A stretch of 64,000 nucleotides of DNA from Clostridia bacterium UC5.1-1D2 (GTDB lineage: Bacteria; Bacillota; Clostridia; Lachnospirales; Lachnospiraceae): NCBI GenBank assembly GCA_001304855.1, contig BBZN01000019.1:16584-80583 (forward strand). Reading direction: 5' to 3'. How positions within the stretch are numbered: position 1 is the stretch's first letter; each line of letters opens with the position of its first letter. Made by a program: the position numbers and the translations under genes. The notes beneath the pieces were generated by a model that saw only the letters and a list, made by a program, of their open reading frames with translations, made no database searches and was not told the origin of the DNA. Positions 52,703-63,197 of the stretch are shown here, one piece after another.

Positions 52703-53655
52703 ATGGGAATTGGAAAATGGATTGTCGGACTGACGGCAGCTGCTGGAGCAGGCGAGTATGGGATAGCCAGATATTTCTTCCGCCGCACAATGATAAGGGG
52801 CAATGCCAAACAGGAGAGGACACAGAAAATGGCGGGAACCGATTGGGATCTCCACCTTCCGGGAATCCGGGCCAGCAAGGAGTGGCTGGCCGGTCTGCCC
52901 CAGGAGGATGTGTATATCACTTCCTTTGACGGCTGAAACTTCATGGAACATATTTCCCCTGTGAGGGGTCGAAGCGGGCGGTGATCTGTTTTCACGGCTA
53001 TACCAGCGAGGGACTGAATGACTTTTCTTCTATGGCAAAGTTTTATATACAGCATGGATTTCACCTGCTGGCAGTGGATGAGCGGGCTCATGGCAAAAGT
53101 GAGGGAACCTACATCGGTTTCGGATGCCTGGACCGCCAGGACGGAAAACGGTGGATGGAGTACATGGTGAACCGCCTGGGCGAGGATGCAGGGATACTGC
53201 TTCACGGCGTCTCTATGGGAGGAGCCACTGTGTGTATGTGCGCAGGACTGGATCTTCCGGAGCAGGTGAAGGGCGTGGTGTCGGACTGTGCATTTACCTC
53301 CGCCTGGGAAGTGTTCAGTTCCGTCCTGAAACATACATACCATATGCCGGCCTTTCCTGTGATGCACATTGCGGACAGAATGGCAAAGCGCGAGGCGGGC
53401 TACGGCCTGAACGAGTGCAACGGCCGGGAGGAAGTAAAGAAGGCCAGGGTTCCTATGCTGTTTATCCATGGGGATGGGGATACCTTTGTACCCTGTTCCA
53501 TGGCCTATGAACTCTATTACGCATGCCCGGCGAAGAAGGAGCTTCTGGTGGTCAGAGGGGCCAGCCATGCGGAAGCTTATTACAAGGATCCTGAAAAATA
53601 TGAGGCGGCAGTTTTGCGACTGATGGAAGCTGCATTTGAAAAAGGGAGAGATTGA
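52703..53655 (+). CDS. Alpha/beta hydrolase, one frameshift
   Basis: About 317 aa with a hydrophobic N-terminal segment (GKWIVGLTAAAGAGEYGIA) that may anchor it. Catalytic Ser in GVSMGG, Asp in HGDGDTFV, His in GASHAEAYY; oxyanion HGYTSEG. One C is missing near 52933 (GGCCTG read as GGCTG). AGGAAAGGAG site. Could release or hydrolyse the acyl product; substrate unknown. Confidence 0.84.
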
Positions 53656-53657
53656 GT

Positions 53658-55064
53658 ATGAAGACCAGAAAAGGTTATAAGGTTTATCCGCTGACTGCGG
53701 CACAGAGGCTTCATTACTACTGCCTGAAGTACTGCCCCAAGAAGCAGGTGCTGAATATCGGTTCCAGCCTGACCATAGAGTCGGAGTTGGACCGGGAGGT
53801 ACTGAGCCAATGTATCAGGGAGGCAATCAGCCGCTGCGATACTATGCGCCTCCGGTTCTGCAGGGACAAGGAGGGCAATGAATTTCAGTATGTTGTGGAT
53901 GAGGATACCAGGGAGCCGGAGCATTTTGACTTCACGGGCTGGAGAGAGGAGGACGCCGAGGCCAAGCTCCGTGAGTGGACGGAGATTCCCTTTGAGCGCT
54001 ATGATTCTCCCATGAACCGCATTGTGATGATCAAGATGCCCGACGGATACCAGGGACTTTATATCAATGTGGATCATATGACGATGGACGCCCAGTCTCT
54101 GATTGTATTTTTTAAGGATGTCATTGAGCTTTACTGCAATAAGCTTTACGAGGGTATCAGCTATCCCAAGGAGATGGCTTCCTATATCAGGCAGCTGGAA
54201 AAGGATCTGGCCTATGAGGCAGGCAGCAGCGCCAGCAGGCGGGACAGGGAGTTTTTTGAAAATTTGATCAGCTCCTCGGAGCCTGTTTTCACGGATATCT
54301 ATGGGCCGGAAAAACTGCTCCGGGAGAGAAAAGCCTTGAAGAATCCAAAGCTGAGAGCCGCCACCAACACCTCCGACAATGTGGAAGCCAATATCACCAA
54401 TTTTCACCTGGAGGAGGAACCTTCCCGGATACTTCTGAAATTCTGCGAGGAGCATCAAATCTCCATGGTATGCCTGCTGCTCATGGGACTTCGGACCTAT
54501 CTGCAGAAGGAGAATGATGAGGATGATATCTCCATCACCACCACCATTGCAAGGCGGGCGACTCTTCTGGAAAAGAGAAGCGGCGGCAGCCGAATCCATT
54601 GTTTTCCCTTCAGGACGGTGGTGGCCAGGGAGGATACCTTCATGGAAGGCCTGCTGAAAATCAGGGATGCCCAGAACCAGTATTTCCGTCATGCCAATTA
54701 CAGCCCCGGAGCGTATTTTAATTACAGGCATGATTACTACCATCTGAAGGACGGGCAGACCTACGAACCTCTGAGCCTGACCTACCAGCCTCTCACCATG
54801 AAGTACGACGGTCCGGGGCTGGACAAGCTGGGAGATATCAAATACAAGACCGCCCGGTATTCCAACGGCGTGGCAGCCCACACCCTGTATCTGACTGTGA
54901 GCCACAGGGCCTCGGATAACGGGCTGGATTTCGGCTTTGAGTATCAGACCGGAGTGGTGACGCCGGAGAAGCTGGAGTATATTTATTATTATCTCTGCAG
55001 GATTATTTTCCGGGGAGTTGAGGACTGCGGGCGCAGTGTGGGCGAGATAATCGAACTTGTATAA
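53658..55064 (+). CDS. Condensation-domain-like acyltransferase
   Basis: 469 aa, intact. Resembles stand-alone condensation / wax-ester-synthase-like domains: YPLTAAQRLHYYCLKY at the N-terminus, the catalytic HxxxD in NVDHMTMDAQS and C-terminal ITTTIARRATL and FEYQTGVVTPEKLEYIYYYL. The classical HHxxxDG motif is reduced to DHMTMD. ATG 53658 chosen over TTG 53652 because of GGGAGA spacing. It would join an acyl group, probably from the nearby carrier protein, to an amine or alcohol. Separated from the carrier gene by a palindromic repeat. Confidence 0.78.
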   Translation: MKTRKGYKVYPLTAAQRLHYYCLKYCPKKQVLNIGSSLTIESELDREVLSQCIREAISRCDTMRLRFCRDKEGNEFQYVVDEDTREPEHFDFTGWREEDAEAKLREWTEIPFERYDSPMNRIVMIKMPDGYQGLYINVDHMTMDAQSLIVFFKDVIELYCNKLYEGISYPKEMASYIRQLEKDLAYEAGSSASRRDREFFENLISSSEPVFTDIYGPEKLLRERKALKNPKLRAATNTSDNVEANITNFHLEEEPSRILLKFCEEHQISMVCLLLMGLRTYLQKENDEDDISITTTIARRATLLEKRSGGSRIHCFPFRTVVAREDTFMEGLLKIRDAQNQYFRHANYSPGAYFNYRHDYYHLKDGQTYEPLSLTYQPLTMKYDGPGLDKLGDIKYKTARYSNGVAAHTLYLTVSHRASDNGLDFGFEYQTGVVTPEKLEYIYYYLCRIIFRGVEDCGRSVGEIIELV

Positions 55065-55065
55065 A

Positions 55066-55226
55066 TGTACGCCGGGAATCTCTCCTGCACCTGCCTTTGG
55101 GTCTGATTTTCCGCCGGCCGCACACAAATTTAGTTAACGTACCTGCGGCGTACGCCTCATAAATTTGTGCACAGCTGACAAAAAATCATCTCGCAAAATC
55201 AGGTACAAAGAGATTTCCAGCGTACA
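55066..55226. repeat. Long palindromic intergenic element, copy B (full)
   Basis: 161 bp, starting TGTACGCCGGGAATCTCT and ending with CAGCGTACA. The left ~65 bp and right ~65 bp are imperfect reverse complements around a GTACCTGCGGCGTACGCC centre. The right half recurs at 17063-17164 and the outer ends recur at 24679-24722. It sits between the condensation gene and the acyl carrier gene. Confidence 0.85.
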
Positions 55227-55259
55227 TATAAATGGAAATGAGAGAAGGAGGTTACAGCT

Positions 55260-55489
55260 ATGTTTGAAGAATTAAAGGGATTAATATGCGAGTATGTGGA
55301 CGTGGACGCTGCATCCATCACGGAGAACTCACGGTTTATCGAGGATTTGGGATTCAACTCCTATGACTTTATGAGTATGGTGGGGGAGATTGAGGAAAAG
55401 TTCCAGGTGGAAGTGGAGGAACGGGAAGTGGTGAATGTGAAGACTGTGAAGGACGCTGTGAGTATATCAGGTCGCTTCAGGAAGATTAG
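55260..55489 (+). CDS. Acyl carrier protein, one frameshift
   Basis: About 76 aa. FIEDLGFNSYDFMSMVGEIE has the phosphopantetheine Ser in GFNSYDF (~residue 37). One G is missing near 55460 (GTGGAG read as GTGAG). Without the repair the frame runs on into the ligase gene; with it the protein ends in ...SLQED at TAG 55487-55489. GGAGG site before 55260. It probably carries the acyl substrate activated by the next gene. Confidence 0.85.
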
Positions 55490-55508
55490 GATGCAGGAGG
55501 GAGAACCG

Positions 55509-57022
55509 ATGCAAGTAGAAACCTTAAGGGATATCATTGGACACGGAGCCAGAACCTACAAGGAACAGGCGGCTTTCCGGTATAAGGTGAAGAAGGAGAT
55601 CGTAGAAAAATCATACATAGATGTGGACTGCGACTCTATGGCAGTGAGCCGTATGGTGGAGGGAATGGGCATGAAGGGGAAGCACATTGCTCTCATTGGG
55701 CCTACCACCTACCAGTGGATTGTCAGCTATTTTGGAATTGTGGGAAGCCGGAGCGTGGCGGTGCCCATAGACGCCCAGCTGCCTGCAGAGGCCATTTTCC
55801 AGCTTTTAAACAGGGCGGATGTGGAAATGGTCATATTCGATGAGCTGAGAGCGGACGTGGCTGCCGGCCTGAGGGAGAACTGCCCTGGAATAAAGCATGC
55901 GGTATCTATGCAGGCGGATCGGGCGGCAGAAGGGTACCGGTCCCTGGCAGAGCTGATGGAGACTTACCGGGGAAGCTATGAGACGGAAATTTCCGGGGAC
56001 CAGCTTGCCACCATTCTTTTTACCTCCGGCACAACAGGGCAGAGCAAGGGCGTTATGCTGAGCCACAGGAACCTGGTGGACAACGCCGTTTGTCTGGATA
56101 TGAAGATTCCCGCAGGGACCGTATCCATGACGCTTCTGCCTATTAACCATGTATACTGCCTTACAATGGATATTATCAAGGGACTCTACATCGGCCTTAT
56201 AATCTGCATCAATGATTCTATTATGCATGTGCAGAAAAATATGAAGCTCTTTAAACCTGAGATTGTTCTCCTGGTGCCTCTTGTCATCGAGTCAATTTAC
56301 GGCAAGCTCAGGGACGCAGGAAGCCTGATCCCCAAGAAGATGGTGGCAAAAGCGGCGTTTGGGGGCAACCTCAGAGTTATATGCAGCGGCGGCGCCTATC
56401 TGGATCCTGATTATGTAGACCGGTTTAAAGAGTACGGAATTACCATTCTCCAGGGGTACGGCATGACCGAATGTTCGCCGGTTATCAGCACGAATCTGGA
56501 GTGGGAGAACAAGAAGGGGTCTGTGGGGAAGCTTCTCCCAACTGTGAGGCCAAGGTGGTGGACGAGGAGATCTGGGTGAGAGGCACCAGCGTGATGCAGG
56601 GGTACTATAAGATGCCTGAGGAGACGGCTGAAACGCTGGAGGACGGCTGGCTGAAAACAGGGGATCTGGGCTATGTGGATGAGGACAAGTTTGTCTATAT
56701 CACAGGCAGGAGAAAGAACCTGATTATTCTGGCCAACGGAGAGAACGTCTCGCCGGAGGAACTGGAGAACCAGCTGAGCCGGTCTGAACTGGTGAAGGAG
56801 GTTCTGGTACGGGAGAAGGACAAGATTATTGAGGCGGAAATCTTCCCGGATTACGAGTATGCAAAGAAAAAGCATATCAGGGAGGAGGCGCTGAAGGGAA
56901 AACTTCAGGAGCTCATCGACGAATTTAACAAAAATATGCCGGTTTATAAAAGAATTTACAGTTTGATTGTGAGAACGGCAGAGTTTGAAAAAACGCCTTC
57001 CAAGAAGATAAAAAGGTATTGA
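55509..57022 (+). CDS. AMP-dependent acyl ligase, one frameshift
   Basis: Acyl-adenylating enzyme, ~505 aa: LFTSGTTGQSKGVMLSHRNL (P-loop A3), LQGYGMTECSPVIS (A5), KTGDLGYVDED (A7) and GRRKNLIILANGENVSPEE (A8), C-terminal Lys in KTPSKKIKRY (A10). ATG 55509 follows GGAGGGAGAACCG. One C is missing near 56540 (CCC read as CC). It likely loads a fatty or aryl acid onto the carrier protein encoded 20 bp upstream. Confidence 0.88.
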
Positions 57023-57025
57023 GAC

Positions 57026-57069
57026 AAAAAAGGTCATTGTGCTGAGAAATCGGCCCAGGGGCCTTTTTT
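57026..57069 (+). terminator. Rho-independent terminator of acyl-ligase operon
   Basis: AAAAAAGGTC pairs with GGCCTTTTTT (one G-T wobble); a small inner GGCC/GGCC hairpin immediately precedes the T-run. Four bases after the ligase stop. Confidence 0.75.
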
Positions 57070-57200
57070 AAATTGTAGATACGGCTGTATAGGCAGGGCA
57101 TATTGCGCTTCTTGAGAAACAACCTTCGTCAAATTGTGAAACATGCATAAAAATGTCGTGGATAAATTGGCAGTATAGCCTATAGGCTTTCAAAAATCGT

Positions 57201-57212
57201 GAAAGAACTTTC
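57201..57212. promoter_or_regulatory. Candidate RpiR-type operator
   Basis: GAAAGAACTTTC palindrome just upstream of the nan promoter. RpiR/NanR-type regulators often bind GAAA-N-TTTC palindromes; a RpiR gene lies in this operon. Confidence 0.35.
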
Positions 57213-57229
57213 TCTATGTGTTCAAGCTA

Positions 57230-57257
57230 TTGAAATTAAATTCACATCTGCTATACT
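57230..57257 (+). promoter_or_regulatory. Promoter of the sialic acid operon
   Basis: TTGAAA (57230-57235), 16-bp spacer, TATACT (57252-57257), 31 bp before nanE. Confidence 0.65.
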
Positions 57258-57287
57258 AAGGTCACAAGGACAAAGGAGGAGCAAGAC

Positions 57288-57974
57288 ATGAATGAAAAAG
57301 TTGAAAACCTGAAAGGAAAATTGATTGTTTCCTGCCAGGCGCTGCCTCATGAACCACTTCATTCTTCCTTCATCATGGGACGCATGGCTCTGGCTGCGAA
57401 GGAAGGCGGAGCCTGGGGCATACGGGCTAACACCAGGGAGGACATCGCTGAAATCCAAAGCCAGGTAGACCTTCCCGTTATCGGGATTGTCAAACGGGAT
57501 TATGAGGACAGCAAGGTATACATCACGCCGACTATGAAAGAGATACATGAGCTTATGGAGGTGAAACCTGAGATTATCGCAGTGGACGCCACTTCGGACC
57601 TGAGGCCAAAGGGCCGTACCCTGGAGGAGTTCTACCGGGAAATCAGGGCAGAATATCCGGAGCAGCTTCTGATGGCAGATTGCTCCACTGTGGGGGAAGC
57701 GCTTCATGCAGATGAACTGGGATTTGACTTTATAGGGACAACGCTGGTAGGCTACACGGAACAGAGCAGAGGACTTAAAATTGAGGAGAACGACTTTGAG
57801 ATTATCCGGGAGATTGTGGCAAAGGTAAAGCACCGGGTAATAGCGGAGGGAAACATCAACACGCCTGCCAAGGCCAGACGGGTTATCGACCTGGGGGCAT
57901 TCAGTGTTGTGGTGGGTTCTATCATTACAAGGCCGCAGCTGATTACGAAAGCATTTGCAGAGGAACTGAGGTAG
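57288..57974 (+). CDS. nanE: N-acetylmannosamine-6-phosphate 2-epimerase
   Basis: 228 aa, intact. TIM barrel converting ManNAc-6-P to GlcNAc-6-P: LIVSCQALPHEPLHS at the N-terminus, GAWGIRANTREDI, VIGIVKRDY (catalytic Lys), AEGNINTPAKA and AFSVVVGSIITRP. AGGAGGAGC site. First gene of a sialic acid unit in which the other steps are also encoded. Confidence 0.93.
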   Translation: MNEKVENLKGKLIVSCQALPHEPLHSSFIMGRMALAAKEGGAWGIRANTREDIAEIQSQVDLPVIGIVKRDYEDSKVYITPTMKEIHELMEVKPEIIAVDATSDLRPKGRTLEEFYREIRAEYPEQLLMADCSTVGEALHADELGFDFIGTTLVGYTEQSRGLKIEENDFEIIREIVAKVKHRVIAEGNINTPAKARRVIDLGAFSVVVGSIITRPQLITKAFAEELR

Positions 57975-58104
57975 ATTCAATAGTGCTCATAACGAGCCTC
58001 TCCACTAAGTTCGTGGGAGACCTCACTAAGTGGAGGAGGCATGTATCGCGCGTAAGCGGCCAAAGGACGCCCGCTAAGCGCTCATAACGAGAGGAGAAAT
58101 GGAT
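57975..58104 (+). other. nanE-nanA spacer with direct repeat and hairpin
   Basis: GCTCATAACGAG occurs twice (57985-57996 and 58080-58091), and TCCACT...AGTGGA forms a stem around 57999-58035. Possibly an mRNA processing or translation-control element. Confidence 0.35.
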
Positions 58105-59021
58105 ATGGCAAATTTGGAAAAGTATAAAGGTGTTATCCCGGCATTCTATGCATGTTATGACGAGGATGGGAATGTGAGCCCTGAGAGAGTCAGGGCGCTG
58201 ACTGAGTATCACATCAGAAAGGGCGTCAAGGGCGTCTATGTAAACGGTTCCTCCGGGGAGTGTATTTATCAGAGCGTAGAGGACAGAAAGGTTACGCTGG
58301 AAAATGTGATGGCTGTTGCAAAGGGCAGACTTACAGTGATCGCGCATGTGGCCTGCAACAATACCAAGGACAGCGTGGAACTGGCAAAGCATGCGGAGCG
58401 TTTGGGCGTGGATGCCATTGCCGCCATTCCTCCAATCTATTTCCGCCTTCCTGAATACGCCATTGCAGCCTACTGGAATGCCATGAGCCAGGCCGCCCCC
58501 AACACCGATTTCATCATTTACAATATTCCTCAGCTTGCAGGCGTGGCTTTGACTCAGAGCCTCTTTGCCGAGATGAGAAAGAACCCCAGGGTCATCGGCG
58601 TGAAGAATTCCTCCATGCCTGTGCAGGATATTCAGATGTTCAAGGCTGCAGGCGGAGACGACTATGTGATTTTCAACGGCCCCGACGAGCAGTTTATCAG
58701 CGGCCGGGTGATCGGAGCAGAAGGCGGTATCGGCGGAACCTACGGCGTGATGCCTGAACTGTTCCTGAAGATGGATGAGCTTGTAAAGGCGGGGAGCTTG
58801 CAGAAGCCATGCCTGTCCAGTATGCAGCCAACGAGGTGATCTATAAAATGTGCTCCTGCCACGGTAATATGTACGGGGTTATCAAGGAGATGCTCCGAAT
58901 CAATGAGAATCTGGATCTGGGCGGAGTGAGAGAGCCGCTGCCTCAGCTTGTGGAATCCGACTATGAGATTGCCAGGGAAGCGGCGGCTATGGTAAAAGAC
59001 GCAGTGGCCAAATACTGCTGA
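58105..59021 (+). CDS. nanA: N-acetylneuraminate lyase, one frameshift
   Basis: Class I aldolase splitting sialic acid to ManNAc and pyruvate, ~305 aa. NGSSGECIYQSVEDRK pattern, Tyr in DFIIYNIPQLAG, Schiff-base Lys in VIGVKNSS and FNGPDEQFISG. One G is missing near 58794 (G5 read as G4). ATG 58105 has AGGAG eight bases upstream; ATG 58099 is too close to it. Confidence 0.9.
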
Positions 59022-59170
59022 CATCCAACTGACCGGCGGTCCCCAGGGGAATTTATAACATATTCAACGGGCGGAGAATATTACTGAAAGAAAAAGGAAA
59101 CATGCCCGTTCCCCTTTCCGGCAAAGAGAAGGGGCGGGCGCTACATGGCATTTAGAAAGGGAGTTTCGTG

Positions 59171-60671
59171 ATGCAGGGATTTACAACAATAGATTTGGTT
59201 ATTCTGATCCTATATCTTGCAGCAGTGCTGTTTGCAGGGCTCTTCTTCTCCAAAAAGGAGATGAAGGGGAAAGAGTTTTTTAAGGGAGACGGTACGATTC
59301 CATGGTGGGTTACTTCCGTATCCATATTTGCAACGTTATTAAGCCCCATCTCCTTCCTGTCACTGGCAGGCAATTCCTACGCGGGAACCTGGATTATGTG
59401 GTTTGCACAGCTTGGAATGCTGGTGGCCATTCCCATTACCATCAAATTTTTCCTGCCCATATACAGTAAGCTGGATATTGACACTGCATACCACTATCTG
59501 GAAATCCGTTTTGGCAGCAAAGGGCTCAGGGTGCTGGGCGCCGTCATGTTCATCGTATATCAGGTAGGCCGTATGTCCATCATCATGTACCTGCCCTCGA
59601 TGGTATTATCCAATCTTACGGGAATCAATGTAAATATCTTAATCATTGCCATGGGCGTTATCGCTATCATTTACTCCTACACAGGCGGTCTGAAATCGGT
59701 TCTCTGGACTGACTTTATCCAGGGCAGCGTCCTTCTGGTGGGCGTAACCTTTGCACTGTTCTATCTTGCAAACGGAATTAACGGCGGTTTCGGCGCCATC
59801 TTCGGAGCGATGGGGGAGGGAAAATTTCTGGCGGCGGATCAGCTATCTTCAATCCCAATATTCTGAAGGACAGCGTATTCCTTCTGATTGTGGGAGCCGG
59901 ATTTAACACCTGTTCCTCCTACGTATCCAGTCAGGATATTGTACAGCGTTTACAACCACCACAGATACGAAGAAGTTAAATAAGATGATGCTGACCAACG
60001 GCGCTCTGTCCATCTTTATTGCCACCGTATTCTACTTAATCGGGACAGGACTGTATGTATTCTACAGCCAGAATGCACTGCCCCCTGCAGCGCAGCAGGA
60101 TCAGATTTTCGCATCCTACATCGCTTACCAGCTTCCGGTAGGAATCACCGGCCTTTTGCTGGCGGCCATCTATGCAGCCTCCCAGTCTACCCTGTCCACG
60201 GGTCTCAACTCTGTAGCAACCAGCTGGACTCTGGATATTCAGGAGCGCCTCTCCAAGAAGGAGATGAGCTTTGCCCTGCAGACCAGGATTGCCCAGTATG
60301 TTTCCCTGGGCGTAGGGATTGTGGCAATCGTTGTGTCCATGATTCTGGCAAACGGCGAGATCAAATCTGCCTATGAGTGGTTTAACGGTTTTATGGGCCT
60401 GGTGCTGGGCGTACTTGGAGGAACCTTCGTTCTGGGCACCTTCACTAAGCTTGCAAATGCAAAGGGAGCTTACGCGGCATTTGTTGTGGCGGCGGCAGTC
60501 ATGGTAGGGATCAAATACCTGGCTCCTGCAGGTTCCGTTTCCATCTGGTCCTATTCCATCATCTCCATAGCAATCTCTCTGGCAGTTGGCATTCCTGTGA
60601 GCATTATCACCAGGAAGATGGACGGCGACACGTCGGTTCCGGCAGCGGACGCAACCGTTTACCATAATTAG
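59171..60671 (+). CDS. Sodium:solute symporter, probably for sialic acid, two frameshifts
   Basis: SSS-family transporter, ~500 aa with ~13 hydrophobic helices; WWVTSVSIFATLLSPISFL and SSQDIVQRFTT are family landmarks. One G is missing near 59842 and one T near 59951. Start 59171 has AAGGGAG seven bases upstream. Its position between nanA and yhcH makes sialic acid the likely substrate (SiaT-like), without an ABC or TRAP alternative in the window. Confidence 0.88.
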
Positions 60672-60745
60672 CAGTATACAGTTATGGCGGCGGCAGACCG
60701 GGTTTTAATTTTTCACATATCTGATTTTCGTTTAAGGAGGCGCGT

Positions 60746-61202
60746 ATGATTTTTGGAAATATGAGCCAGGAGGAGACTTACAGCTTTCTCCCAAAGGCGC
60801 TGAAGGAATGCTTTGAATATGCAGACAGCCATGATTTGGCCGGATTTGAGAAGGGAAGCCACCCCATCGACGGGGAGCGGCTGTTTGTGAACATAGTGGA
60901 GTATGAGACTACATCGGCTGAAAACCGGTTTTGGGAAGCCCACAGGAAGTATCTGGATTTACATTTACTCCTTGACGGTCAGGAGCAGATTGATTTAAAC
61001 TTTATAGAGAACATGACCCCAAAGGAGTTTGTGGAGGCCGACGATTTCCTGCCTCTCACAGGAGAGCCCAACTGCCATGCAGTGCTGAGAAAGGGAGATT
61101 TCTTAATCTGCTATCCCGGGGACGGGGCACCGCACAGCCGTACAGGTGGAAGGACCGGAGAAGATTAAGAAGGCAATATTTAAAATTAGAATTGGGCAGT
61201 AG
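60746..61202 (+). CDS. YhcH/YjgK/YiaL family protein, one frameshift
   Basis: Cupin-like protein (EbgC/NanQ family), ~152 aa; members linked to sialic acid operons act as anomerases. EAHRKYLDLHLLLDGQEQI and FLICYPGDGHR with metal-binding His are visible. One G is gained near 61127 (GGG read as GGGG). AAGGAGG site; the repaired stop is 61200-61202. Fits the upstream nan genes. Confidence 0.86.
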
Positions 61203-61222
61203 ATAATAGAGCGATGAACGTT

Positions 61223-61262
61223 AAAAGGCAAACCGTAGGCGCAGAAGCAGGTTTGCCTTTTA
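61223..61262 (+). terminator. Hairpin after YhcH gene
   Basis: Perfect 12-bp stem AAAAGGCAAACC / GGTTTGCCTTTT with a 15-nt loop; may reduce readthrough into the kinase gene. Confidence 0.75.
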
Positions 61263-61307
61263 CGGATAGGATATAGTTCAGAACAGGAGCGGGAGGAGAC
61301 AAACGGT

Positions 61308-62197
61308 ATGAAGCAATACATATGTATTGATATCGGAGGAACAGAGATTAAGCATGGGGTGATAGACGGATCGGCGCAGTTTCTGGCAAAAGGAAAGACT
61401 CCCACAGAGGCCTGGAAAGGAGGCCGGAGTATTCTTGAAAAGGCGGTGGGAATTGCATCAGACTACCAAAGGCAGTGGAAGGCAGAGGGGGTCTGCGTCT
61501 CGACTGCAGGGATGGTGGATGTTGAGAAGGGAGAGATCTTTTACTCGGCTCCCCTCATTCCCGGATATACAGGTACAAAGATTAAGGCCCGGATGGAATC
61601 GGAATTGGGACTGCCATGTGAGGTGGAGAATGACGTGAACTGCGCGGGCCTGGCGGAAGCTGTCTCAGGCGCAGCGGCAGGCTGCGGCCTGGCCCTTTGT
61701 CTCACCATAGGGACAGGCATCGGCGGCTGCATTGTCATGGATGGGAAGGTGTTTCACGGCTTCAGCGGCAGTGCCTGCGAGGTGGGATATATGCATATGG
61801 ACGGAAGCGATTTTCAGACTCTGGGCGCCGCCAGCATACTGGTCAGGAAGGTGGCCGCCGCCAGGAATGAGCCGGAGGAGGAGTGGGACGGCCGCCGGAT
61901 TTTTGAACTGGCGAAAGAGGGAGATTCTGTCTGCGTCAGGCTATCGATGAGATGTGCCAGGTGCTGGGAAAGGGTATATCCAATATCTGTTATGTAATAA
62001 ATCCACAGATAGTGGTGCTGGGAGGCGGCGTCATGGCTCAGGAGGCGTATTTAAAGCCAAGGATAGAGGCTGCCATTACAACGTATCTGGTGCCCAGCAT
62101 CCGGGAAAAGACCACCTTGTCTTTTGCCGCACACGGAAATGACGCCGGCATGAGAGGGGCTTTCTATCACTTTATGGCGAGAACCTGCAAAAGATAG
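61308..62197 (+). CDS. nanK: ROK-family N-acetylmannosamine kinase, one frameshift
   Basis: ROK sugar kinase phosphorylating ManNAc to ManNAc-6-P, ~296 aa. ICIDIGGTEIKHG (phosphate loop, residue 5), VENDVNCAGLAE (catalytic Asp), CLTIGTGIGGCIV and ACEVGYMHM. The usual ROK zinc CxCGxxGC motif is absent. One C is missing near 61935. Sugar specificity is inferred from the operon. Confidence 0.86.
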
Positions 62198-62233
62198 GGC
62201 CCCGCAGGCTTTGGCAGCGGAAAGGAGCATCCT

Positions 62234-63061
62234 ATGGAATATCTGAGGTCAGTGATTCCGGTAATTGAATCCAACTATGACAACCTTACCCCAGTAGAGA
62301 AAAATATTGGGGATTATTTTATTCACAATAAAGAACGGGCGGATTTTTCTGCAAAGACTGTGGCGGAGCGGCTGTTTGTATCAGAGGCCTCCCTCTCCCG
62401 TTTTGCAAAAAATGCGGTTTCCGCGGATACCGGGATTTTATCTACCAGTATGAAGAAAATTTCGCGGTGAAGCAGGAGACAATCACAGGCAACACCCGGA
62501 CAGTGCTCAACGCCTACCAGGAGCTTCTGAACAAGACATATAATCTTGTAGACGAGAAACAGGTGGAGCGGATCTGCCGGTTTATAGCAAAGTCAGGCCG
62601 TGTGTTCGTCTGCGGCCTGGGCAGTTCCGGCCTGGCAGCCAGGGAGATGGAGCTGCGGTTTATGCGAATCGGCGTGGATATTACTTCCATAGACTATGGA
62701 GACATGATACGGATGCGGGGAGTGTTTCAGGACGAAAACAGCGTGGTGTTCGGAGTCAGCATAAGCGGAGAGTCTGAGTCCATCCTCTATCTGCTGGAGG
62801 AGGCCCACAAACGGAAAGCCAGGACGGTGCTTCTCACAGCCAAGAACAAGCCGGAATTGGATGAGTCTGCGACGAGGTGGTGCTCCTCCCCTCCCTTCTT
62901 CATCTGAATCATGGAAATGTCATTTCGCCCCAGTTTCCGATTCTGGTTATGACCGATATTTTTTATTCCTATTACCTGTCCCAGAACAAGTATGAAAAAG
63001 AAGTCCTTCACGACAGTACCTTAAAGGCGCTGGCTATGGGCAGGCAGAGGCCCGTGGTGTG
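62234..63061 (+). CDS. RpiR-family regulator (HTH plus SIS domain), two frameshifts
   Basis: About 276 aa. N-terminal HTH (AKTVAERLFVSEASLSRFA), C-terminal SIS phosphosugar-binding domain (RVFVCGLGSSGLAA, FGVSISGESESIL). One A is missing from an A7 run near 62411 and one T near 62867. Likely represses the nan genes until a sialic-acid catabolite (ManNAc-6-P or GlcNAc-6-P) binds; a candidate operator is at 57201-57212. Confidence 0.88.
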
Positions 63062-63197
63062 AAAGCAGGCCGGGAAGGGCCCAAGGGCCCGGCGTTTTTT
63101 CCGCGGGATGAACGCTTTGGCGGTACGGCGGGCGGCTTTGGATGCCGGTCAGGGGGACAGGGCCGAAGGAATCACTATGAAGGGAGGGTGTGTGCTG

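Noticed and set aside
53580..55127. 515-residue minus-strand open frame across the condensation gene
   Set aside because: Antisense to an intact conserved enzyme and running through the palindromic repeat; composition is that of a shadow frame.
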